The notes beneath the pieces are model-generated. The model worked only from the letters and a program-made list of their open reading frames with translations. It was not told the origin of the DNA and made no database searches. This document shows, piece after piece, positions 45,166 to 53,696 of a stretch of DNA of 64,000 bases. The stretch is from Methylobacterium sp. Leaf118. Its GTDB lineage: Bacteria > Pseudomonadota > Alphaproteobacteria > Rhizobiales > Beijerinckiaceae. Made by a program: the position numbers and the translations under genes. The stretch covers positions 1 to 64,000 of the forward strand of contig NZ_CAKLBV010000023.1 of assembly GCF_920984675.1 (NCBI RefSeq), read 5' to 3'. The stretch's first letter is position 1; the number at the start of each line of letters is the position of its first letter.

Positions 45166-46457
45166 CACGCGACCTTCTTGATGCCGAGGCTGGCGAGGTA
45201 GGCGGCGGGGTTTTCCGGATCGAACACCTTGCCGTCGAACATCGTCTCGACGCCGCGGGAGGTGGCGGTCGGGATCGCGGCGACGCCGAGGGCCTTGGCG
45301 GCCTCGCGCCAGAGATCCTCACGGTTGACCTTGGCGATCAGCGCCTTGGTGTCGGTCTGGGGGTCGAACTTGCCCCAGCGGATGTCCTCGGTGAGGAACC
45401 AGAGGTCGTGTGACTGGTAGGGATAGGAGGCGTTGTCGGCCCAGAACTTCATGATGTGGGGGCTGTTCTCGACGATCCGGCCGGTGCCGTAGTCGAACTT
45501 GCCCTTCATCCGGTCGACGACGTCGGCCACCGGCACGTTGATCCACTGGCGCTTGGCCACGATCGCCGCCATCTCGTCGCGGTTCTCAGGCTTGTCGCAC
45601 CAAGCTTGCGCCTCCATCACCGCCATCAGCAGGGCCTTGGCGGCGTTGGGATACTTGTCGACCCAGGCCGCGCGCATGGCGAAGGCCTTTTCCGGATGGT
45701 CCTTCCACAGCTCGCCCGTGGTGATCGCGGTGTAGCCGACGTTCTGGTGGATGAGCTGCTCGTTCCACGGCTCGCAGACGCAGAAGCAGTCCATCGTCCC
45801 GACCTTCATGTTCGCCACCATCTGGGGCGGCGGCACGACGATGGTCTCGATGTCCTTGTCCGGGTCGATCCCGCCGGCGGCGAGCCAGTAGCGGATCCAG
45901 AGGTCGTGGGTGCCGCCGGGGAAGGTCATGGCGGCCTTGACCGCCTTGCCGGACGCCTTCTTGGCCTCCAGCGCGGCTTTGAACGGCTTGGTGTCGAGGC
46001 CGATCTTGTGGTCGATGTGCTCCTTGGCGATCGAGATGCACTGACCATTCAGGTTCAGCCGGGCCATGATGTACATCGGCACAGGCACGTTGTTCTGCGT
46101 CACCCGGCCGGCGGAGATCAGGTAGGGCATCGGGCTGAGGATGTGGGCGCCGTCGATGCCGTTGCCCTCGGAGCCGAGCACGAGGTTGTCGCGGGTGGTG
46201 CCCCAGCTCGCCTGCTTCAGCACGTCCGTTTCCGGCATGCCGTACTTGGCGAAGAGGCCCTTCTCCTTGGCGACGAAGAGCGGCGCGGCGTCGGTCAGCG
46301 CGATGAAGCCGAGCTTGGCCCCCTTCACCTCCGGCCCCGCGCCCTGCGCGAAGGCGCCCCCCGGTAGCGCGGCGCGGGCCGCGCCTGCGAGGGCGAGCGC
46401 TGCGGCGGCGCCCTTGATGACAGAGCGGCGGGTCGTGTGGCCGTGATCCATGCTCAT
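45165..46457 (-). CDS. nrtA: Nitrate ABC transporter substrate-binding protein (Tat-exported)
   Basis: 430 residues. A twin-arginine signal (TTRRSVIKGAAAALALAG) indicates export in folded form. The NrtA/CmpA family pattern is clear: GFIALTDAAPLFVAKEKGLF, MTFPGGTHDLWIRYWLAAGG, VVPPPQMVANMKVGTMDCFCVCEPWNEQ. It captures nitrate in the periplasm. It follows a 420-bp leader with a sigma-54 promoter and candidate attenuation structures. ATG 46457 (MSMDHGH) is preferred; ATG 46451 is possible. Confidence 0.92.
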   Translation of the reverse strand: MSMDHGHTTRRSVIKGAAAALALAGAARAALPGGAFAQGAGPEVKGAKLGFIALTDAAPLFVAKEKGLFAKYGMPETDVLKQASWGTTRDNLVLGSEGNGIDGAHILSPMPYLISAGRVTQNNVPVPMYIMARLNLNGQCISIAKEHIDHKIGLDTKPFKAALEAKKASGKAVKAAMTFPGGTHDLWIRYWLAAGGIDPDKDIETIVVPPPQMVANMKVGTMDCFCVCEPWNEQLIHQNVGYTAITTGELWKDHPEKAFAMRAAWVDKYPNAAKALLMAVMEAQAWCDKPENRDEMAAIVAKRQWINVPVADVVDRMKGKFDYGTGRIVENSPHIMKFWADNASYPYQSHDLWFLTEDIRWGKFDPQTDTKALIAKVNREDLWREAAKALGVAAIPTATSRGVETMFDGKVFDPENPAAYLASLGIKKVA

Positions 46458-46493
46458 CCGCTTCTTTGTCCCCAGCGCGCCCTTGAGCGCATG

Positions 46494-46565
46494 AAAAAAG
46501 CCGCCGTCCGGGGGATCGCCAGCGCGATCGAGAATCGCCGCGTGCGAACAGTCCGGATCAGCGGC
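46494..46565 (-). terminator. Candidate attenuator in the nrtA leader
   Basis: On the minus strand GCCGCTGATCC (46565-46555) can pair with GGACGGCGGC (46509-46500), ten pairs with one bulge and one G-U, directly followed by six U (46499-46494). The 5' arm can pair instead with GCGGC (46541-46537), giving two exclusive folds. The long internal loop makes the terminator tentative. Confidence 0.4.
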
Positions 46566-46615
46566 CTTGCTGACGGTCGGGTCCATCGCCGTTGACGGGC
46601 CCGTGACGAGGGCTC

Positions 46616-46630
46616 GCAGGAAGCGTGCCA
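46616..46630 (-). promoter_or_regulatory. Sigma-54 promoter of nrtA operon
   Basis: The minus-strand sequence TGGCACGCTTCCTGC fits TGGCACG-N4-TTGC with one mismatch and the correct GG/GC spacing. It lies 159 bp upstream of nrtA, and ntrBC are encoded in the same window. Confidence 0.75.
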
Positions 46631-46753
46631 AGCCCGCCAAGAGACTGCCTGTGCGATCGGGTCGGCCGGTCGCGCCCCAGGGCATGCGGTCGGGGGCGGC
46701 GGCGGCATCCGGCCCGCCCGCCGCGGATGCGGCGGCCTGGCTGCCTTCTCGTG

Positions 46754-46775
46754 AGGCAGTCGGCGCAGACTGCCT
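46754..46775. promoter_or_regulatory. Perfect 8-bp palindrome upstream of the sigma-54 promoter
   Basis: AGGCAGTC-N6-GACTGCCT. It lies about 125 bp upstream of the promoter, a position compatible with an enhancer site. It does not match the NtrC consensus I know. A half-copy (AGACTGCCT) recurs at 46642-46650. Confidence 0.45.
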
Positions 46776-46878
46776 AAATTCTCGGCGAATGGTCACGCTT
46801 TGGAGGAGCTGCCCCCCTCGGGGCGGCCTCGCGGACGCGCAGGCACGCCCACCGGGGCGCGCTGCACGCAAGCCGGAC

Positions 46879-47892
46879 TCAAGGGGCCGTCGCCGCCTCG
46901 AACAAATCCGGCCGGTAGAGCGCCGCCGCCCGGTCCGCGAGCCCCGCCGCGTCCGCCTGCCCGCAGGCGATCATCTGCGCCGCGAACCAGCGGGCATGGT
47001 CCGGGTCGGGCCGGTAGACCGCCGGGTCGAGGCGCAGATAGGCCGGGTTCGTCCGTGGCCGGCCGGCCGCGTCGACGATCAGGTCGCCGCCGAGGGTGCG
47101 GGCGATCAGGGAGGCGTCCGACCCGAGCCCGGCCCGCTCCGTCAGGAGCGCGGCGAGCGCCGGGCGGTTCTCCGGCGCCGCGCACCACAATCCGGCCCGA
47201 TGGACGGCGCGGATCAGGGCCGGCGCGTCATCGGCCCCGCGGGCCTGCAGGGCCAGCACCTTTTCCGGGCAATCGGGCGCGATCTCGCAGCCGAGCGCCG
47301 CGATGCGACCGAGGCCCGCGGCTACGGCGATGCTGTTCCAGGGGGCACCGACGCAGACGCCGTCGATGAGGCCGCGCGCGAGCGCGTCCACGGTCTCGGG
47401 CGGTGGCACCACCACGAGGCGCACCGCCGCGTCGAGGTCGAGCCCGCCGAGGCGCGCGAACCGCCGGAGCTGGTAGGAATGAGAGGAGAAGGGATGGACG
47501 GTGCCGAGGGTGAGCCCCCGTCCGGCCCCGGCCCGCTCCCGGGCGACCCGGGCGAAGGCGGCGGCGACCGCGGCGAGCCCGTCATCCTCCGGCGCCATCG
47601 CGGCCCAGAGCCCGTTCGAGACGGTGAGCGCGTTGCCGTTGAGGTTCAAGGCCATCGGCACGCAGAGGTCGGCCTGCGGCCCCGACAAGCCGAGCGCACT
47701 GGCCAGCGCGAGCGGCCCGAGCATGTGGGCGGCGTCGAGATGGCCGAGCGCCAGGCGGTCGCGCAGGGTCGCCCAGGAGGGCTCGCGGGAGAGGACGAGG
47801 TCGAGCCCCTCCTGGCGGGCGAAGCCGAGATCGGCCGCCGCGATCACCGCGGCGGCATCGACGAGCGGGACGTATCCGAGGGTGAGGGTCAT
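46879..47892 (-). CDS. nasS: Nitrate sensor NasS (NrtA/CmpA-like, cytoplasmic)
   Basis: 337 residues. Same fold as NrtA ([68 protein letters not shown]) but with no signal peptide, so it is cytoplasmic. NasS sequesters NasT until nitrate or nitrite binds. Its start overlaps the nasT stop by 4 bases. Confidence 0.88.
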   Translation of the reverse strand: MTLTLGYVPLVDAAAVIAAADLGFARQEGLDLVLSREPSWATLRDRLALGHLDAAHMLGPLALASALGLSGPQADLCVPMALNLNGNALTVSNGLWAAMAPEDDGLAAVAAAFARVARERAGAGRGLTLGTVHPFSSHSYQLRRFARLGGLDLDAAVRLVVVPPPETVDALARGLIDGVCVGAPWNSIAVAAGLGRIAALGCEIAPDCPEKVLALQARGADDAPALIRAVHRAGLWCAAPENRPALAALLTERAGLGSDASLIARTLGGDLIVDAAGRPRTNPAYLRLDPAVYRPDPDHARWFAAQMIACGQADAAGLADRAAALYRPDLFEAATAP

Positions 47893-48476
47893 CCGAGCAG
47901 GTCCGCCGCGGTGACGATCGCGCGGGCGATGTCGGCGATCTTGCGCTTCTCGTTCATCGCCTGGCGCCGCAGGAGGCGGTAGGCTTCGTCCTCGCTCAGG
48001 CCCTTGCGCGCCATCAGGATGCCCTTGGCCCGCTCGATCAGCTTGCGGTCGGCGAGCTCCGAGCGCGCCTCCTCGAGTTCGCGCTGGAGCCGGGCGAAGG
48101 CGTTGAACCGCAGGATCGCGATGTCGAGGATCGACCGGATGCGGTCGTTGCGCAGGCCGTCGACCACGTAGGCCGAGATGCCGGCATCCACCGCCGCCTG
48201 CATCATGGTCTGGTCCGAGCGGTCCACGAACATCGCCACGGGCCGCTCGGCTTGGCGCGAGAGGCCCGACATCTGCTCCAGCACGTCCCGGCTCGGGCTC
48301 TCCAGATGGACCACGATCACGTCGGGCTGGAGGCTCGCCACCCGGGCCTGGAGGCCGGGCCCGTCGGGGATGACGGCGACCGTGCCCACGCCCGCGGCGC
48401 GCAGACCCTCCTCCAAGATCGCCGCGCGGGCGGGACTCGGGTCGATCACGGCGACGGTGAGGCTGGGCTCGGTCAT
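47889..48476 (-). CDS. nasT: Antiterminator NasT (pseudo-receiver + ANTAR RNA-binding domain)
   Basis: 195 residues. A receiver-like domain (5-125) is followed by a coiled linker and an ANTAR domain (KLIERAKGILMARKGLSEDEAYRLLRRQAMNEKRKIADIAR). At the usual phosphoacceptor position the sequence is VIVVHLES, with His57 instead of Asp, so control is probably by NasS binding rather than phosphorylation. ANTAR proteins bind paired hairpins in leader RNA and prevent termination. Target is presumably the nrtA leader. Confidence 0.9.
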   Translation of the reverse strand: MTEPSLTVAVIDPSPARAAILEEGLRAAGVGTVAVIPDGPGLQARVASLQPDVIVVHLESPSRDVLEQMSGLSRQAERPVAMFVDRSDQTMMQAAVDAGISAYVVDGLRNDRIRSILDIAILRFNAFARLQRELEEARSELADRKLIERAKGILMARKGLSEDEAYRLLRRQAMNEKRKIADIARAIVTAADLLG

Positions 48477-48661
48477 CGAGGGCCGGGAAGCGTTGAGGGC
48501 GCGGACGGGGATTCGCGCGGTGATGGCACCGGAGGCAAGAGGCCCGCAGCCGCGATCATCGCCCGAATCTGTAACAGATCGGCAAGGCGGCGGCCCCGCT
48601 TCTGCCGCAAACCGAGCCGTAATCTCAAGCCACGGGCGAAACCATCAGGAGGATTCGGTCC

Positions 48662-49303
48662 ATGCGCATCGTCGATCCGCTCCGTCAGCCGGAGTTGGCC
48701 GCGACGCATCGCGGGGTCGTTCCACCGCTCCTGCCGACGCTCGCCCTCGCCCTCGTCGCCGGCCTGCTCTCGCTGGCCTGCCACGAACCCACCCCGACGC
48801 CCGCCAAGGCGGCCTTCGTCCGCCCGCCCGCCATGGCCTCGGCGCCGGGCCTCTCCGCCTTCGACCCGGGCCGCGCGCTGGTGGGTGCCGACCTCGCCCC
48901 GGTTCCGGCGAGCGAGGCCTTCGCCCGCTTGGTTCCCCTCGTGGCGATGGTCGAGCCGCAGGCCCGCGCCGCCCAGATCGGATCGCAAGTCGGATCCCAG
49001 GTGGCCGCTCAGGTCACCGTTCAGGTCACCGGCCCCGCCCGCTCCGAGCGCCGCCGACCGGCCCCGAACCGCCTCGCCGCGACGCCCCCCGCGGCGACGC
49101 AGGCGAGCGCCGCCAAGGCGCCGGCCGACGCCGTCGTCCCGACCGCGGTCGCCACCGAGCCCGCGGGCGGCCGCCTCCTGCCCGACGGCGCCCTCCCCTT
49201 CGTCGACACCGCCGACGCGGTGTGGGACGCCGCCCGCACCCTCGGCACGGGTGTGACGAGCGTCGGCAGCTCGGTGATCACCCTCGTCTCCGACCTGCGC
49301 TGA
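48662..49303 (+). CDS. Exported or membrane-anchored Ala/Pro-rich protein, function unknown
   Basis: 213 residues. One hydrophobic segment (LLPTLALALVAGLLSLAC) near the N-terminus could be an anchor or a lipobox-like signal (LSLAC). The rest is low-complexity, with a short repeat (IGSQVGSQVAAQVTVQV) and a C-terminal amphipathic stretch (VWDAARTLGTGVTSVGSSVIT). No known domain. It is divergent from nasT. Confidence 0.6.
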   Translation: MRIVDPLRQPELAATHRGVVPPLLPTLALALVAGLLSLACHEPTPTPAKAAFVRPPAMASAPGLSAFDPGRALVGADLAPVPASEAFARLVPLVAMVEPQARAAQIGSQVGSQVAAQVTVQVTGPARSERRRPAPNRLAATPPAATQASAAKAPADAVVPTAVATEPAGGRLLPDGALPFVDTADAVWDAARTLGTGVTSVGSSVITLVSDLR

Positions 49304-49456
49304 AGACCGTCCCCGACCCACCGTCTCGCATTCGTTCCGAACGACGCCTTGCGAAGCGCGGCCGCCGCGCCACTTCGCGGGGAGACGCTCGAAGCGAGAC
49401 GGCAGGCCCCGTGCGCCTCCCGCCGTTCGGCTCGGGAGGACCGGACGGAGACCGGA

Positions 49457-51316
49457 ATGGCGGGACGGATCGAGGATTACGCCCTCATCGGGGACGGGCG
49501 CACCGCGGCGCTCGTCGGGCGCGACGGCAGCATCGACTGGCTGTGCATGCCCCGCTTCGACGCCTCGGCCCTGTTCGCGGGCCTCCTCGGCACGGATGAG
49601 CACGGCTTCTGGAAGCTCGCCCCCGCGGCGGAGGGCGCGCGCCATTCCTGGCGCTACCGCGCCGGCTCCCTCGTCCTCGAAACGGTCCACGCGACCCGCG
49701 AGGGCGAGGTGCGGGTCACCGATTTCATGCCCGTCGGCGACGGCAGCCACGTGATCCGCCTCGTCGAGGGTCTGCGCGGCCGGCTCGCCATGCGGATGGA
49801 TCTGGCCGTGCGCTTCGATTACGGCTCGGCGGTGCCCTGGGTGTCGCGCAGCGAACTCGGGGATCTTCGCGCCATCTCCGGCCCCCACAAGGTCGTCCTG
49901 CGCACCAACGCCCCCCTGCGGGGCTCCTCGCACCAGACGACGATCTCCGAATTCACGGTCTACAAGGGCGATGCGATCCGCTTCGTCCTGAGCTACGGCG
50001 CCTCGCACGAGGACGACCCGCCGCCGATCCAGCCCCGGCGGGCGCTCGACGAGACCGACCGGTTCTGGCGCGACTGGTCGGACCGCTGCGTCCTGGAGAC
50101 GCCCTGGGACGACATCCTGCGCCGCTCGCTCCTGACCCTGAAGGCGCTGATCTACCGGCCGACCGGGGGCATCGTGGCCGCGCCCACCACCTCCCTGCCG
50201 GAGGATCTCGGCGGCGTGCGCAACTGGGACTACCGCTTCTGCTGGCTGCGGGACTCGACCTTCACGCTCCTGGCCCTGATGGATTCGGGCTATATCGAGG
50301 AAGCCCGCGCCTGGCGCGACTGGCTGACCCGGGCGGTGGCGGGCAATCCGGAGCAGGCGCACATCCTCTACGGCATCGCGGGCGAGCGCCTGCTGCCCGA
50401 GATCGAGCTCGACTGGCTGCCCGGCTACGAGAATTCCCGGCCGGTGCGGGTCGGCAATGCGGCGATCGCGCAGTTCCAGCTCGACGTCTATGGCGAGCTG
50501 TTCGACGCCCTGTTCCAGGCCCGGATCCGCGGCATGCCCGATGACGAGGAGGGACGGCGGGTCGGCCGGGCCCTCATCGAGCATCTGGAAGAGGCCTGGC
50601 GCCAGCCCGACGAGGGCATCTGGGAGGTGCGCGGCGGGCGGCGTCACTTCGTCCATTCCAAGGTGATGGCCTGGGTCGCCTTCGACCGGGCGATTCGCAC
50701 CGTCGAGGGGGCGGGCGACGACGGCGGCCGTCCCGCCGAGGCGCTGCTCGCCCACTGGCGCGCCCTGCGCGACGAGATCCACGCCGAGGTCTGCGAGCGC
50801 GGTTTCGATCCGGAGCTGAACAGCTTCGTGCAGAGCTACGGCAGCAAGGCGCTCGACGCGAGCCTGCTGCTCATCGCCCATATGGGCTTCCTGCCCCAGG
50901 ACGATCCGCGGGTGGTCGGCACCGTCGCCGCCGTCGAGCGCCACCTGATGCGCGACGGCTTCGTGCTGCGCTACGAGACGGAAGGACGGGACGCCGACGG
51001 CCTGCCGGGCAACGAGGGGGCCTTCCTGCCCTGCAGCTTCTGGTACGCCGACAACCTGATCGGCCTCGGCCGCCGCGACGAGGCCCGCGCCCTGATCGAG
51101 CGGCTGATCGGCGTCTGCAACGACCTCGGGCTGGTCTCGGAGGAGTACGACGTGCGCGCCAAACGGCAGGTGGGCAACTACCCGCAGGCGTTCACGCATG
51201 TTGCGCTCGTCAACACGATCCTCAATTACAGCCGCGCGATCGGTCCTGCAAAGGAACGGGGCGGCGGCGCGGACCATTCCGAGTCGAGGGCAAGCGACAC
51301 CATCGCGGCGCAATAA
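49457..51316 (+). CDS. Glycoside hydrolase family 15 protein (trehalase/glucoamylase-like)
   Basis: 619 residues from ATG 49457. The opening IEDYALIGDGRTAALVGRDG and IDWLCMPRFD is the GH15 N-terminal beta domain. The (alpha/alpha)6 barrel shows VRNWDYRFCWLRDSTFTL and the second catalytic region GNEGAFLPCSFWYADNL, with the expected Glu. No signal peptide, so it acts in the cytoplasm, probably on trehalose or alpha-glucan. Only 51 bp separate it from transketolase, suggesting cotranscription with central carbon genes. Confidence 0.88.
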   Translation: MAGRIEDYALIGDGRTAALVGRDGSIDWLCMPRFDASALFAGLLGTDEHGFWKLAPAAEGARHSWRYRAGSLVLETVHATREGEVRVTDFMPVGDGSHVIRLVEGLRGRLAMRMDLAVRFDYGSAVPWVSRSELGDLRAISGPHKVVLRTNAPLRGSSHQTTISEFTVYKGDAIRFVLSYGASHEDDPPPIQPRRALDETDRFWRDWSDRCVLETPWDDILRRSLLTLKALIYRPTGGIVAAPTTSLPEDLGGVRNWDYRFCWLRDSTFTLLALMDSGYIEEARAWRDWLTRAVAGNPEQAHILYGIAGERLLPEIELDWLPGYENSRPVRVGNAAIAQFQLDVYGELFDALFQARIRGMPDDEEGRRVGRALIEHLEEAWRQPDEGIWEVRGGRRHFVHSKVMAWVAFDRAIRTVEGAGDDGGRPAEALLAHWRALRDEIHAEVCERGFDPELNSFVQSYGSKALDASLLLIAHMGFLPQDDPRVVGTVAAVERHLMRDGFVLRYETEGRDADGLPGNEGAFLPCSFWYADNLIGLGRRDEARALIERLIGVCNDLGLVSEEYDVRAKRQVGNYPQAFTHVALVNTILNYSRAIGPAKERGGGADHSESRASDTIAAQ

Positions 51317-51367
51317 GTGCGTTCCGCCTTGCGGCGGACGGTGGGAGCGAGAGAGACGGGTAGACCC

Positions 51368-53476
<2,109 letters not shown>

Positions 53477-53491
53477 GGCACAGCCCTTGAC

Positions 53492-53515
53492 CCCTCTCCC
53501 CGCCGCGGGAGAGGG
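53492..53515. repeat. CCCTCTCCC-type inverted repeat (REP-like) after tkt
   Basis: CCCTCTCCC (53492-53500), loop CGCCGC, GGGAGAGGG (53507-53515). Elements of this kind are scattered through alphaproteobacterial intergenic regions and may act as terminators. Confidence 0.6.
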
Positions 53516-53603
53516 CGGCCCCCGGAAAAGGGGTCGGGTGAGGGGCGCGCCGCATCCGGGAAGACCCGAGCCGGCCCCTCCCCCGCCCTGCATCCACGGG
53601 GCC

Positions 53604-53623
53604 CCCTCCCTTGCACGGGAGGG
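53604..53623. repeat. Second CCCTCCC-type inverted repeat in the same spacer
   Basis: CCCTCCC (53604-53610), loop TTGCAC, GGGAGGG (53617-53623). It is similar in style to the repeat at 53492. Confidence 0.55.
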
Positions 53624-53696
53624 AGGGTTGCGGCGCGGGCCATGCCCTATCTAACGGGCAAGGGACGCACGAAGAATCCACGCGAGGACGACCGAG

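Larger units (their letters stand above)
46458..46878 (-). other. Leader/promoter region of the nitrate uptake operon
   Basis: A 421-bp gap between nasS and nrtA with no gene. It contains, in transcription order, an 8-bp palindrome, a sigma-54 promoter and a transcribed leader of about 145 nt ending in a U6 run 37 bp before the nrtA start. It is the expected site of NasT control. Confidence 0.7.

Noticed and set aside
46775-46798. TAAAT-N16-CGC upstream of nrtA, resembling an IS-box
   Set aside because: The second element is CGC instead of CGT, the orientation faces away from nrtA, and no iron gene is nearby.
48530-48550. TGGCACC... as a sigma-54 promoter near nasT
   Set aside because: It points away from nasT and lacks GC at the -12 position.
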